A stretch of DNA of 64,000 nucleotides. Origin: Cocos nucifera. Lineage: Eukaryota; Streptophyta; Magnoliopsida; Arecales; Arecaceae. Location: contig QRFJ01000060.1 of NCBI GenBank assembly GCA_006176705.1, positions 932,798 through 996,797 of the forward strand. Direction: 5' to 3'. Both the position numbers and the translations under genes were made by a program. The notes beneath the pieces were generated by a model. The model was not told the origin of the DNA. It saw nothing but the letters and a program-made list of their open reading frames with translations, and made no database searches. Positions 21,038 to 32,491 of this stretch are shown here, one piece after another; positions within the stretch are counted from its first letter, which is position 1; every line of letters starts with the position of its first letter.

Positions 21038-22899
21038 TTCTAAAATTGTTTAGATCTGATTTTAATTTTATTTTAATTAGAAAATAAAGTGATTTTAGAT
21101 GTCACATGAGATGTGATCAGATCTGAAATCAGAAAAAATTAAAATTAAATGATTTGGATCTAAGATTACATGAAGATATGCATGACTAGTTCTAGAATAG
21201 AATAGTTCTATAGAATAGTCTTTGCATGTTTTTGATTTAATCTGATTAAATCATATTTTAGATCTTCTTATTTACTATTTTTTGATATTATAAGTGTTAT
21301 AATAACATCTGAAAAAATAGCAAATAAAAATTATTTAATTTTAAATATCATATGAGATATGATTGATGCATGTCTAGACTAGTTGTAGAATAGTTCTACA
21401 TAATTATCTAGATTAGAATTTATTTTGATTAGATCAATTTAAATCTAATTTTTTAGATTATTATGAGATAATTTAGATCTGAAAAATATGCATGATTATG
21501 ATACATGAGATGTATGCAAAATATGCCATGATTAGATCTAATTTGTATATGAGATATATGATATAGATCTATAACTGTTTTGTAGTATTGACATGTTCCT
21601 GATTAAGGCGTTCCTCTTGGCCGTCCGGTCATAAGAACGAAGAAGGGTTTAAAGGCCCTCTCTTCCCATTCGATGGGGTGTTCTTATGACGTGTAGGGGT
21701 GCTGCGTGTTCGTCCTTAATCAGAAACCCAAAACTTACTTTCTGCAAAACCCTAGATCCTGAAACCCTAGGATTTATTGTGCATATTTTGTTTATGAACC
21801 CAACTTAATTAAGAATTAAGTTTATGGAATATTAATTAGGTCTAAAATTGAGAATTTCAGATCTAAGACATATTCATAATACTGGGTTCGGGCTTGGGTA
21901 GCTCAATTAGGTCTAAGCGGTTGATCAAACCGAATCAAGAGTTGGTTAGATGGGATCAACAATGCTTAAATTGACCAGCCTAATAGGATTAAGTCTGGGT
22001 CAAGATCGAGTCACGATCAAGCAAGACCTAATTAGGCTCAGAGGTTAGAGTCTGGATTGTAGGCTAACCCAATTGGTTCTGACTCAACAATTTGGTGTCT
22101 AAGGTAAGTTTGGCACAGACGACCGACTGGTTTTTAATTGGAAGCTACTCGACCTGAATGCGTTCTTGTGCGAGTTAATGGCATATTCCTTCCACCGGTC
22201 TCACTTACCTGGCCATATCTGTTGACACAGTTCTGATCTGAGGTGGTCAATAATCCGAGCTGAACCCATGCCACTAGGTTAGTCATAATTGTTATGACTA
22301 AGCCAAGTCTAGTTTAATGAGACCTGAATCAATTCTCCCTAAGAAAAGATTAAGTCTGAGGTCTTCCACCATTGTAGATGTGCGGGCCCTTCCCGGGGTT
22401 GATTGTTCTCGGCTGGATACAGTGGCTCAGTTGCACCGGAAAGATGCAACCATGTCTATTAGGCATTGGATGCTATGGGCTGGAGGATGAGTTGGGCTCA
22501 ATATTTCGGATACGGTGAGAGACCCAATTAGGAACCCAGTCTATGCAAATGGTGGGTCTGACTTAACTAAGGAGTGGATCAATATTTCCGGATACGGTGA
22601 GATTCATGAATTAGAGACCAAGTTTGGGTGCACCATGATTAGAGAATCATTGAACAAGAGTTGTTCACTCATTGGCTAACCCATCACCAATAACTGTTAG
22701 GTGAGGTGATGAGTCAGTTGGTGAGACCGCACCACCCACTAGAAATCATTAATCGTGGAGATTTTCGCATCTCTACAGAGGGAGTGTAGGGATCCGAGAA
22801 AATAGTGGGAGCTAATTTGTTTAAAAATAAAATCCCTAAACAAATTGGTCAAGTCAAAATTACAGTATCTAACTAGAATCTTTGACTCTCTACAGGAAA
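21038..22899 (+). other. Element C leader (untranslated)
   Basis: About 1.9 kb between the primer-binding site and the gag ATG, with no long open frame. It is rich in AGATCTGA-type motifs at first and holds a two-tier inverted repeat at 21599..21723. The bases before the gag ATG (CTCTCTACAG) resemble a splice acceptor, which may be chance. Packaging signals are expected in such leaders but cannot be located by eye. Confidence 0.6.
21599..21723 (+). other. Nested inverted repeat in element C leader
   Basis: The outer arms CTGATTAAGG (21599..21608) and CCTTAATCAG (21714..21723) are perfect. The inner arms GTCATAAGAAC (21628..21638) and GTTCTTATGAC (21680..21690) are also perfect, with a 41-base loop. 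The genomic RNA could fold into a long interrupted hairpin here. Confidence 0.6.
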
Positions 22900-23740
22900 A
22901 TGTCTGCGTCCAACCCACTTGGCACGTATCCTAGACACACATAGACTGACTGGACCCAATTATAAAGATTGGCTCAGGAACTACAAAATTATTTTGGGTT
23001 CAGAGAAGTTAACACATGTTTTGGACCAGGACCCTCCCACCTTACCAGCTCGTCCATCCACTGAACAGAGAGCGTCTCTGGAAAAATGGATTGACGAAGA
23101 TAATAAGGCCAGATACTTACATGTTGGGCTCGATGTCTGATGAGCTCCAGCGCCAACATGAAGATATCGGGACTGCTCGCCAAATGTTGGCTCACCTGCA
23201 GGAGATGTTTGGTGAACAGAGTCGCGCAGCCAAATATCAAGTCACGAAATGACTTTTTAAGGCTAAGATGCGTGATGGGCAGTCAGTCCAAGATCACTGT
23301 CTGACAATGATCAAGGACATGGAAGAGCTTGAGAAGCTCGGTGTGAAGTTGGACTTGGACTTGCAGAACGATATTATTCTGCAATCCTTGACTGATGCAT
23401 ATGGGCAATTCATCATGAATTACCACATGCATAAACTTCAAAATTCCTTGGCCGAGTTGAATGAATATGCTGGTTACCGCTGAGCTTTCTATGAAAGGTT
23501 CTAAAGGCTCAGTTCTTGCTATGGAACGGACTTCTTCCAAAAGAAAGTCTTATGGAAAGAAAAAGAAGTCTGTGAAAAAGCAAAAGGTAGGAAGGATCAA
23601 AGAAGAAGAAGGCAGAACCGAAGAAGAAGGTCGATGGCAAAGGAAAGTGTTTCCATTGCAACAGCGACGGCCATTGGAAGCGGAACTGCCCTACTTACCT
23701 GGCCACCCTGAAGAACAAGAAGGAAGGTCCTTCTGGAGGT
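22900..23740 (+). pseudogene. Element C gag with zinc knuckle
   Basis: An ATG at 22900 opens MSASNPL, then a frameshift near 22919 moves to the frame encoding THRLTGPNYKDWLRNYKI, the typical copia gag start. A second shift near 23120 leads to 23016..23252, followed by 23268..23483 (the multimerisation region) and a Lys-rich linker. A CCHC knuckle (CFHCNSDGHWKRNC) is encoded at about 23648..23690. Gag forms the particle and binds the RNA. Four or more frame breaks over 840 bp prevent a full product. Confidence 0.8.
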
Positions 23741-24109
23741 ATGCTCGTTATTGAGTCTAACCTTACGGTTTCTTCTGCATCCAGTTGGGTGCTTGACTCT
23801 GGTTCTAGTGCTCATCTGTGCACTTCTATGCAGGGTCTTGAGGATAGCAGGAGGCTGAGGGATGGAGACATGATCCTACGCGTCGGTAATGGAGCAAGAG
23901 TTGCTGCAGTAGCCGTGGGAACATACCCTCTTCGATTACCATCTGGTTTAGACTTAGTTTTAAAAGACTGTTATTATGTGCCTGCAGCTAGCAGGAATTT
24001 GATTTCTGTTTCATGCTTAGCACAAGAAGGTTATGTGATCACCTTCTTTAAGGACCATTGTAACATTCTTTATGAAAGAAATAAAATTGCAAAATGGTTT
24101 CCTTATTAA
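23741..24109 (+). pseudogene. Element C aspartic protease
   Basis: An open frame of 122 residues with the catalytic motif WVLDSGSSAHLC near residue 20 and the downstream CYYVPAASRNLISVSCLAQ segment, the hallmark copia retropepsin plus spacer. The active-site DSG is intact. The frame ends where the pre-integrase domain continues in an overlapping frame (24072), so a frameshift separates protease from integrase. Confidence 0.8.
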
Positions 24110-25050
24110 TGGTCTTTATCAGCTACATATTGATGTACCTGTTCTAACTATCGAGCAAAACGTGAATGCCAAACGACCTAGGGATAGTCCAAACGACAGA
24201 TATCTATGGCACCTGAGATTAGGTCATATAGCAGAAGATAGGATTAACAAATTGGAGAAAAATGGGCTATTGAGTCCATTGACTTTTGAGTCATATCCAA
24301 CTTGTGAATCTTGTCTTCAAGGCAAAATGACTAAACTCCCTTTTGTTGGACATGGGGAGAGGGCCACAGATCTCCTTGCCCTAGTACATACTGATGTGTG
24401 CGGCCCATTTGATGTGCCGGCTAGAGGCAATTTTGTCTACTTCATTACCTTTACCGATGATCTGTCTAGGTATGGGTATGTGTATCTTATGAGACACAAG
24501 TCTGAAGCCTTTGAAAAGTTCAAAGAATTCAGACATGAAGTAGAAAAACAAACTGGAAAACCCATTAAGGTTCTTCGATCAGATCGAGGAGGTGAATACC
24601 TTAGCCGGGAATTCCTAGACTATCTTAAGGAAAAATGGCATAGTCTCTCAATGGACTCCACCAGGAACACCTCAACTCAACGGGGTTTCAGAACGGAGAA
24701 ATCGGACTCTATTGGATATGGTTCGATCCATGATGAGCTTCACAGACCTCCCTGATTTTCTTTGGGGACATTCATTATTAACTTCAATCTATTTACTGAA
24801 TAGGGTTCCCTCTAAAACCGTTCCTACCACACCGTATGAGATATGGCACGGTAAGAAACCAAGTCTGAGTCATCTCAGAATTTGGGGTTGTCCGGCTCAT
24901 GTCAAAAGACAACAAGCGGACAAGTTAGAGTTTAGGTCCTTTAGAGCTCGATTCATAGGATATCCTAAAGAGTCATTAGGATACTATTTCTACATTCCAG
25001 AAGACCACAATGTGATTGTGAGTCGACATGCCATCTTTCTTGAAAAATAG
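24072..25050 (+). pseudogene. Element C pre-integrase and integrase
   Basis: Open frame 24072..24755 gives the zinc module (HLRLGH then CESCLQGK), then the core with HTDVCGPF (first catalytic Asp) and LRSDRGGEY (second catalytic Asp). Near 24635 the frame shifts, and the segment with the catalytic Glu is carried across frames. Coding resumes at 24712..25050 (FLWGHSLLTSIYLLNRVPSK and WGCPAHVK, RFIGYP). The C-terminal part ends near a stop at 25048. The enzyme would insert the cDNA into the genome. This copy needs two frame corrections. Confidence 0.85.
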
Positions 25051-25128
25051 TTTATTCAAGATAGTGGCATTGGAAAGCAGATTAAGCTTGATGAGAAAGT
25101 CTCACAAGCAGAAAGAGCTAAGGACCAA

Positions 25129-26415
25129 GTGGAACCAAATCAGGTTGAGCCAATAAGAACACTACCTCCTCCACCTCGTAGATCGGAAAGAGTTTCCCGT
25201 CCCCCTGAAAGATACTTAGGTATTATTTCAGAGGATGTAGAGGAAATGTTCCTCATAGGTAATGGTGCTCATGGTGATGATCCCAAAACCTACAACGAGG
25301 CGATATCAGATATCGACTCCGAGAAATGGCTTGAGGCAATGAAGTCAGAAATTGACTCGATGCACTCAAACCAAGTCTGGACCTTGGTAGATCCACCAGA
25401 AGGTATAGTACCTATTGGGTGTAAATGGATCTTCAAGAGAAAGATTGGTGCAGATGGGAATGTGGAGACATTCAAGGCTAGACTGGTGGCAAAAGGTTAT
25501 AGTCAACGTGAAGGCATTGACTATCAGGATACCTTTTCCCCGGTAGCTATGCTAAAATCCATCCGCACATTGCTTGCTGTTGCAGCCTATTTCGATTATG
25601 AAATATGGCAAATGGACGTGAAAACGGCATTCCTAAATGGATATCTTGAGGAAGATATCTATATGGAACAGCCGCTAGGTTTCACATCCAGTGATACTGA
25701 TCACAAGGTTTGCAAGCTGCAAAGGTCCATATATGGACTTAAGCAAGCATCTCGGAGCTGGAACACTCGTTTCAATGATGTGATCAAAAAGTTTGGTTTC
25801 ATCAAAAATGAAGAGGAACCATGTGTTTTCAAAAGGGTCAGTGGGAGCGCTGTTGTCTTCCTCGTATTGTACGTGGATGACATCCTCCTTATTGGGAATG
25901 ATATTCCCATGTTGACATCAGTCAAGATGTGGTTGTCCAAGGAATTCTCCATGAAAGACCTAGGTGAAGCATCCTTTATTCTAGGAATTAAGGTCTATAG
26001 GGATAGACCGAATAGGATGCTAGGACTTTCACAGAAGATGTACATAGAGGAAGTACTAAAGAGGTTTAGTATGGAAAACTCTAAGAGGGGATTAATACCC
26101 TTCAGACATGGTATTCATCTTTCCAAGAAGATGTGCCCCAGCACACCTGAGGAAATAGAACGCATGAGCAAGATCCCTTATGCTTCTGCAATAGGGAGCC
26201 TCATGTATGCCATGCTATGTACACGACCTGATATAGCCCATGCTGTGAGTGTCACAAGCAGATATCAGTCAAATCCAGGTGAAGAACACTGGACTTCTGT
26301 GAAATGTATCCTTAAGTACTTGAGAAGAACTAAGGATATGATGTTGGTCTTTGGTAATGGAGAACTCCAAGTCCAGGGATACACAGACTCGGACTTTCAT
26401 GTCCGATATAGATGA
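25129..26415 (+). pseudogene. Element C reverse transcriptase
   Basis: The longest open frame in the window, 428 residues. RT begins near residue 100 (VDPPEGIVPIGCKWIFKRKI) and includes ARLVAKGYSQ, QMDVKTAFLNGYLEEDIYM, YGLKQASRSWN and the catalytic box LYVDDILL. It passes into the RNase H start (GYTDSDF), where a frameshift ends it. The RT catalytic residues all look intact. Upstream it should be fused to integrase, but a stop at 25048 separates them. Confidence 0.9.
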
Positions 26416-26852
26416 TCGAAAGTCGACATCTGGAAGTCTGTTTGTGTGCAATGGTGGAGCTGTCAGCTGGAAGAGTTCCAAGCAAACTGTGATAGCAGAT
26501 TCCACCATGGAAGCAGAATATATAGCTGCATCAGAGGCTGCAAAGGAAGCATTCTGGTACAAGAAGTTTGCTGCAGAAATTGGAGTAATGCCATCAGATG
26601 CCATTCCTCTTTACTGCGACAACAATGGCGCCATAGCCCTTGCTAAGGAGCCGAGGTCTCACCAGAAAGTCCAAGCACATTGAGCGGCGATATCATCTCA
26701 TCCGCGATTACCTTGAGAAAGGTTACGTTGAGGTCAAGAGAGTCAACTCCACAGATAATGTGGCAGACCCACTTACAAAGCCGTTGGGCCAGCAGAAGAT
26801 CGAAGCCCACCTTGAGAAGATGGGACTTAGACTTGTAGCCAATTGGCTTTAG
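26351..26852 (+). pseudogene. Element C RNase H
   Basis: Two overlapping frames (26351..26683 and 26640..26852) carry the RNase H: KSTSGSLFVCNGG, MEAEYIAASEAAKEAFW, CDNNGAIALAKEP, then IERRYHLIRDYLEKG and DPLTKPLG. Catalytic Asp and Glu positions are present. A single frameshift near 26660 splits it. The polyprotein ends at 26850 in the normal place, 15 bp before the polypurine tract ends. Confidence 0.85.
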
Positions 26853-26854
26853 GA

Positions 26855-26866
26855 CAAGTGGGAGAT
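26855..26866 (+). promoter_or_regulatory. Polypurine tract of element C
   Basis: AAGTGGGAGAT just before TGTTAG. This is the usual copia plus-strand primer and fixes the start of the 3' LTR at 26867. Confidence 0.75.
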
Positions 26867-26972
26867 TGTTAGATATATGTGCCCTAGAAGCCAGAATTGG
26901 CTGACACTTGTAATACACTTCTAGGGGCAAAATTATAATTTTGACTATAATTAATAAAATGGGTTATTTTCT

Positions 26973-26997
26973 NNNNNNNNNNNNNNNNNNNNNNNNN
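26973..26997. other. Assembly gap (25 N)
   Basis: Flanks align to 18840 and 19514 in the 5' LTR, so about 673 bp are missing, not 25. Coordinates downstream of here are therefore nominal. Confidence 0.95.
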
Positions 26998-27913
26998 AAT
27001 CTGATCGGGCTCAAGATAGAAGAACTTAATCACACAGGTAGCTGCAACCAAGAGGTTCGCATTCAGCTCTGATGGGTTGCCACCATATATTGCTAGTGTC
27101 ACTGGTGGATTTTGGGAGCAATTAGAATGATTAGATGATCGATGTCATATCTACTGCTGTTCGAGATCAGAAGAGTTCTGATCCATCGAAAGGAGTTTCG
27201 ATGATGTCTATGATAGAGATCATGACATATCCATTAATATAGAACTGAACCTAACTGGTCACACAAACAAGGGTTGAATCTGGTGATCATACAAATTGAA
27301 CTGATCTAGTTCAATTGATCTGAATAAGATTCAATTAGGTTCAAGGAAATCGTGCTAGCACTCGAATTAACCTAACGTTCTTCTTTTACTATCATAAATA
27401 AGTTGTCCTGACTGAGCCAAAGAGTTTGTGCTCAATCAGATGGCCTTCTATGGTCTGACTTGGAGGTTGTCAAGTCAGAATAGGTTGTCTTATTTGTAAG
27501 ACATTACCTGCCATTTTTGGTCACCTGCCATTTCTTGTTCTTTAACTTTGGTCAAAAGTCTACCTTTGACTGGTCAAACGTTGACCATTCACCCTTTGAC
27601 TTTTGACCACATGTCATGCACCTATTGGAGAGCTGGTGGGGGCCTGTCCCCCTGCCAGAACCTGGCAAGGAGAAGGGCGCACGCCAAGGGTGCGTGAGCC
27701 CAAGTAGGAGGCGCCTAGGAGTCCTTGTTCGACAAGGACTCCACCTCCCTTTTGGATTCCAATCAGAGTTCTACTAAGAATCCAGTTTGACTGGTCTTAG
27801 GCCGCCTCTAAGGAGGAATCCAGGGGTCTCTATTCCAACCAATCAGATTTAGATCTGTTTCACAAAGGGTTTGTGATTGGTTGAGAGGAAGAGGAGTTGG
27901 ATCACAAGAGGTC

Positions 27914-27921
27914 TATAAATA
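27914..27921 (+). promoter_or_regulatory. TATA box of element C 3' LTR
   Basis: TATAAATA, same context as 20436..20443. The W-box cluster is kept at 27549..27609, with two of the eight cores lost. Confidence 0.55.
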
Positions 27922-28497
27922 AGACCCTGCGCCAACCCTAAATTCTTAAGAGTGAAATGCTATTAGACAAGCCCCAAGGCTGCCTCTCCCCTCTTCTCCA
28001 CGCCATAGTCTCTTTCCCCCTTGCTCTCCACGTCCAAAAGGTGTTTTGGACTTTGGTGGTGCGATTCAGATCAAGGAAAGGCGATCAAAAGCAAGAAGGC
28101 TGCGCTGCTGCAAAAGGATGACTGCAGATCTTCAAAAGAGTTTTGAAGATCCTCCAGATCAGATCCAGATCTGATTTTGGAGGTGTGATAGAGAAGAAGA
28201 GGATCTCCAGATCCAACCTGAGTGGATACCGATAGAGGCCAGGCGCTTACGTGGCTAAGATCCAGAACCTTCCGCTGCAATCAGGATCATCTACAGGGTA
28301 ATAGGATTACCCAAATCAGGTAAATTAAATTTGATTTAATTTATCTTATTTTATTTTATTTATTAAAATAATAAGAATCAGATCTGAAACATATCAAGAT
28401 CTAATTGAGATCATGAAAAAATTTTTGAAATATATCTCTTGATCTAATCAGATCTGAACGAACCTGGACCGGGAAATCAGGATTTCCCTTCACGATC

Positions 28498-28800
28498 AAT
28501 GCTTCCCATTCGGCCCCATTATTAGTTATAGAAAATTTAAAGTGTAGCGTGTACTCGGCGACGACTCCCTCGGGATTGACTAAGACTAACCCCATACCTG
28601 CTCCAGCAGAGTTGGACGAACCATCCATGTATAGGGCCCAAAAATCTTTGAAAAGATTGGCACTTTCTTCGAGGAGGCTCGGTTGCAACCACGGGATGCC
28701 GGTCTCATTCTGTTCAAACTCGACTTCATCTGAAATGGTGCATTCAACTATGAAGTCGATCAGTGTCTGAGCCTTGATTGCTGGCCGACGTCAGTAGTTG
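28498..28800 (-). pseudogene. Element B second RNase H, 5' piece
   Basis: Minus-strand coding of MDGSSNSAGAGMGLVLVNPEG and FKFSITNNGAEWEALI continues the domain cut at 18730. The catalytic DGS start and the NNGAE motif are visible. The reading frame runs into the end of the copia 3' LTR below 28498. Joining the two flanks at CGATC restores collinearity with element A. Confidence 0.75.
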
Positions 28801-29260
28801 ATGTCGAGCTCTATTAATTCAATGGCCCATTTTGCAATTTTTTCGGAAGCATCCATTTGATGAAGGATTGCTTTGATCGGTTGGTCAGTGAGGAGCGTTA
28901 TAGCATGTCCCTAGAAGTAAGGTTGAAATCTTCTTACTGCAATCAGAAGAGCATAAGTTAATTTTTTTAACTTTGTATACCTGATCTCGATATTCCTTAA
29001 GATCCGATTTATGTAGTAGACTGGTTGCTGTACTTTCACCTCTTCTTTGATCAGAACTGTCGCTAGCACCGCAGGAGAGACTACGAGGTAGAGAAATAGC
29101 TCCTCTCTAGATTTGGATTTGGCTAGTAGAGGATGAGCCGAGGTAGTTTTTGAGCTCATCGAATGCCTTTTGGCATTCCTGAGTTCAGTGAAAATCTTTC
29201 GATTTTCTGAGGATTTGGAAGAAGGGCATGCAGCGTTCGGCCAACCTCGAGACAAAATGA
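28801..29260 (-). pseudogene. Element B RT-linked RNase H
   Basis: Minus-strand open stretch 28911..29255 carries LFLYLVVSPAVLATVLIKEE and VYYINRILRNIEIRYTKLEK-like sequence, equivalent to 1083..1343 of element A. Frameshifts separate it from RT. As in element A, the catalytic Asp expected in the LFLYL region is missing. Confidence 0.65.
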
Positions 29261-29960
29261 TTCAAAGACGCCATCTTTCTGATCAAGCGCTGAAATTTCT
29301 TGATGGACATTGGAGCGGTCATCTTCTGGATAGCTTGAATTTTCTTTGGATTGGCTTTGATCCCTCATCTCGCGATCATGAATCCCAAAATTTTTTCTGA
29401 GACTACCCCAAAAGCGCATTTGGTTGGATTTAGCTTCATCTTATATTTTTTTGAGCGCATCGAAAGCTTCTTCAAGGTTGGCGACATGATTGACAATCTC
29501 TCAACTTTTGACCAGCATGTCGTCGACGTAAACTTACATATTGCGGTCGATATGCTCTTTGAAGATTTTATTGACCAAGCACTGATAAGTTACGCCTACA
29601 TTTTTAAGTCCGAAGGGCATGACCCTATAATAGTAAAGACCATGGTTAGTAATAAAAGCAGTCTTCTCCTCGTCCTCCGGTGCCATCTGAATTTGGTTAT
29701 AGCCAGACAAGATATTCATGAAGGTGAGGAGCTCGTAGCTTGAAGTTGCTTCTACTAGTTGATCGATTTTGGGCAAAAGATAGCTGTCTTTTGGGCAGAC
29801 CTTGTTAAGCTTCTTAAAGTTGATGCACATCTTCCACTTACCGTTGGCTTTCTTAACTAGGACCATGTTAGAGACCTAAGTCAGATAGCTGACTTCTTAG
29901 ATAAATCCAACATTGAGAAGCTTATCGACTTCTTTTGCTATTACCTTCTATCTTTTTGGT
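29261..29960 (-). pseudogene. Element B reverse transcriptase
   Basis: The 110-residue open part (29534..29866) runs from VLVKKANGKWKMCINFKKLN through LSGYNQIQMAPEDEEKTAF and MPFGLKNVGVTYQCLVNKIF to DRNM, where a stop falls directly before the YVDD catalytic box. A second stop follows soon after the box. The copy could not make active RT without read-through. Confidence 0.8.
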
Positions 29961-30775
29961 GCATGGCCTCGAACTCTTTCTTTTACTAGTCGATGCTTGG
30001 GGTCAACGACCATCCAATATTCCATAACCTTAGCATCAATCCCAGACATATCCATCGAAACCTAGGCGAAGATGTCAGCATTCCTCTGTAAAAAGGCGAC
30101 GAGCTGCTTTCAAACTTCATCTTTCAGATTGGAGCCAATTTGCACTATATCCTCCGCATTTTCGTCATTTAGGGGGATGGTCACAAGATCTTCTATGGGC
30201 TCACCCCGCTCTTCAGTAAGATTATCACGGACATCTAGCCCGTCAACAGGATAAGGGTCGGACTGTTCTTCTTTTTGTAGGATAATTGAGTAGCAGTGCC
30301 TTGCCAGAGCTTGATCTTTCCTAACCTTTCCGATCCCATAGCTTGTCGAAAATTTTATCTTCAAATAATAAGTTGATACCATCGTTCGACGTGCATTTAG
30401 ACTAGGTCAGTCGAGAATTGCATTGTAAGTAGAGGAAGCCTTTACTACCAAAAAATTCATCTGCGCTTTGGATTATTTTGGATATTATCCTGCAGCCACG
30501 ACTAGAGTTATTATACCTTCAACTGGTACTACAGCACCAGCGAAGCCTACTAGAAGGGAGTTTACTGGTCCAAGCCGACTATTAGATATTGATATTTTGA
30601 AGAAAGCATCATAAGACAAGACGTCAACAAAACTTTCATTATCAACTAGGATGCGATGTACACCATAGTCTTCTATATTTAAAGAGATTATAACTACGTC
30701 ATTATGTAGAAACTTTACTCCCCGTGCATCTACCTTAGTGAAAGTTATGAGTTCTTCAGTCCTCCATCTCTTCAC
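29961..30775 (-). pseudogene. Element B protease and linker
   Basis: Minus-strand stretches 30485..30775 (VVIISLNIEDYGVHRIL, then VDNESFVDVLSYDAF) and 30110..30382 (linker, YYLKIKFSTSYG) match the same parts of element A. The catalytic loop reads DNES, keeping Asp but replacing Gly with Glu. The same Gly-to-Glu change is seen in element A, so it may be shared by this subfamily or reflect a common G-to-A (CpG-type) decay site. Confidence 0.65.
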
Positions 30776-31860
30776 TGATCCCTCAGATCTACTGGCCTCT
30801 TCTCATTGAAGTCCCCCAGAGATAGTGTTGATGATACTGAGAGGTGGCCAATCTCCTTATTGTTTCTCCCTCTTTGATAGTTTTGGATGTGGTAGTATCC
30901 TTGACCGATCTTCTCTTGCTTCAGACCGACGTCTGAGGAATCAACCCAATCGGCCTCTCCTGATGAGCTGCTTGATTGCGTCTTGGAGCTGAATGCATTT
31001 TCAATATCGTGGTTGTGATCACGATGGTAGAGACAGTATTTGCTAAGATTGTGCTTGCTAGGATGAGTGCGCATCCTTTCAGATCTCGGCAGTTGCTCCT
31101 TGATCTCCATCAATACTTACATTTTTGGAGCATTAAGGGGGGCATAGTTGTGAAACTTTCTGGGAGAAGAACTTCTTCATGCCCTTCTATTGGGGCTTCT
31201 TTGACGACGAGCTTGAGGAGGAGTTCGGGCTCGCTTGCACTCGGAGGGAGTCCGTGAGCGCGACCAAACTTCATTCGGCTCTCCATCAGTTGCGGATTTA
31301 TTAGATTCGTCCGTCTACCACTCTCCTACGACTTCCTCATCTTGCAGTTTGAAAGTTTCTTCCGCTCGGGCATATCCTTCAACCCGAGCTAGCGGATCGA
31401 CAAAGTTTCTAGGATACTTCTTCTCTAGAGAGAATAGCAAATTATTCTTCTGAAGGTCGCCCTTGAGTGCGGCCATTATAACAGACTGGTCCAGGTTCCG
31501 AACCTCCAATGCAGTAGCATTAAACCAGATGACATAAGTTCGGATAGATTTCTCCTCCTTCTACTTGATATTCATCAAAAAATTCAAACTTTGGTGCGGA
31601 TGTTGACTACTAATAGAGTGAGCCACAAACTGATGGCTCATTTGATCGAAGGAAAAGATATCCAGCTTAAGTGCTGAGTACCAATTTCTTACTGCTCTTT
31701 TTAAGGTAGATGAAAAAACTCAGCATAAGATGGCGTCTGGTGCGTCATGGAGCAGCATCATGGTCCGAAAAGCCTCTAAGTGATCGATCAGATCAGAGAT
31801 TTCATCATAGCTTTCAAATTAGGGAAGCTTGAAGTTTGATGGAATGGACTCTTGCATAAT
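30776..31860 (-). pseudogene. Element B gag
   Basis: Minus-strand parts at 31315..31509 (NFVDPLARVEGYARAEETF), 31560..31850 (broken frames of the gag core) and 30772..31113 (knuckle-like YCLYHRDHNHDIEN, last Cys lost) follow the layout of gag in element A. The start near 31860 is approximate. Confidence 0.6.
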
Positions 31861-32491
31861 TCGGAGAGAGAAAGGAAGATCGGTGCAGACATCGTCATGG
31901 TGAGCCAGGGCGACATGGTGGAGTTTCTCAATCCATCGGTCCATCTTCCATAGTTTTTGATTGAGGACGTCATCTCGATTGCAGATCTTGAAAGACTTTC
32001 GATTGTAGATGGGAAAGATCTCTTTTAGAGAAGAATCACGATCCAAATAAAGATCTTCTGCTCTCTATTTTTCTTTTTCAAGGACGATGGGTTGCTAGCC
32101 CAAGTGCTCCTCCTTGAGACTGATTCCTGACATCTCGATGGTGGATTTTCTAATGGAACCGCCATCGAAGGTTGCTGCATAGCCTGCACCATTTCGGTGA
32201 GGCCCTAAATCCGTTGCATCAGTAGATTAAACTACTTTGGATCTACCGTAGCTGTCGATGGAGGAGGAGGTTGAAACGCCGATGATGGAGCAGGTATGGA
32301 TGGATCTGGCTCAGATCTGACGATAGAAGCGGTAGATCTCTGGATAGTTATCTTCTTTGGAGGTATTTCTTGGGATTGAGGAGAGAGGATGTAAATGAAC
32401 CTTAAAAAAGAAGATCCACAGGATCGACTGAGCACTCCTTTAAGAATAAGGGTACCTCAGGAATAGAGGGTCCTTCCTCTAGCACTAATCC
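31861..32491 (-). other. Element B leader and gag N-terminal region
   Basis: Between the gag core and the 5' LTR there is no intact frame. Parts match 4020..4646 of element A. The bases directly after the LTR on the minus strand (GGATTAGTGCTAGAGGAAGG) should hold the primer-binding site, but I cannot name the matching tRNA. Confidence 0.45.

Larger units (their letters stand above)
18735..28492 (+). mobile_element. Element C: young full-length Ty1/copia retrotransposon
   Basis: Bounded by direct LTRs (18735..21018 and 26867..28492) and flanked by a perfect 5-bp target duplication CGATC (18730..18734 and 28493..28497). Internal order is primer-binding site, long leader, gag, protease, integrase, RT, RNase H, polypurine tract, the Ty1/copia order. 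The LTRs look nearly identical apart from indels clustered after a sequence gap, so the insertion is recent relative to its neighbours. Coding frames are long but carry several frameshifts. It sits inside the second RNase H of element B. Confidence 0.95.
26867..28492 (+). repeat. Element C 3' LTR with assembly gap
   Basis: Matches the 5' LTR from TGTTAGATATATG to CCCTTCA. The part before the gap (26867..26972) differs from 18735..18840 at only about two bases. A run of 25 N follows, and the sequence resumes at the equivalent of 19514. After the gap there are many one-base insertions and deletions compared with the 5' LTR, more than base substitutions, which suggests low-accuracy gap-filling reads. 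Confidence 0.9.
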
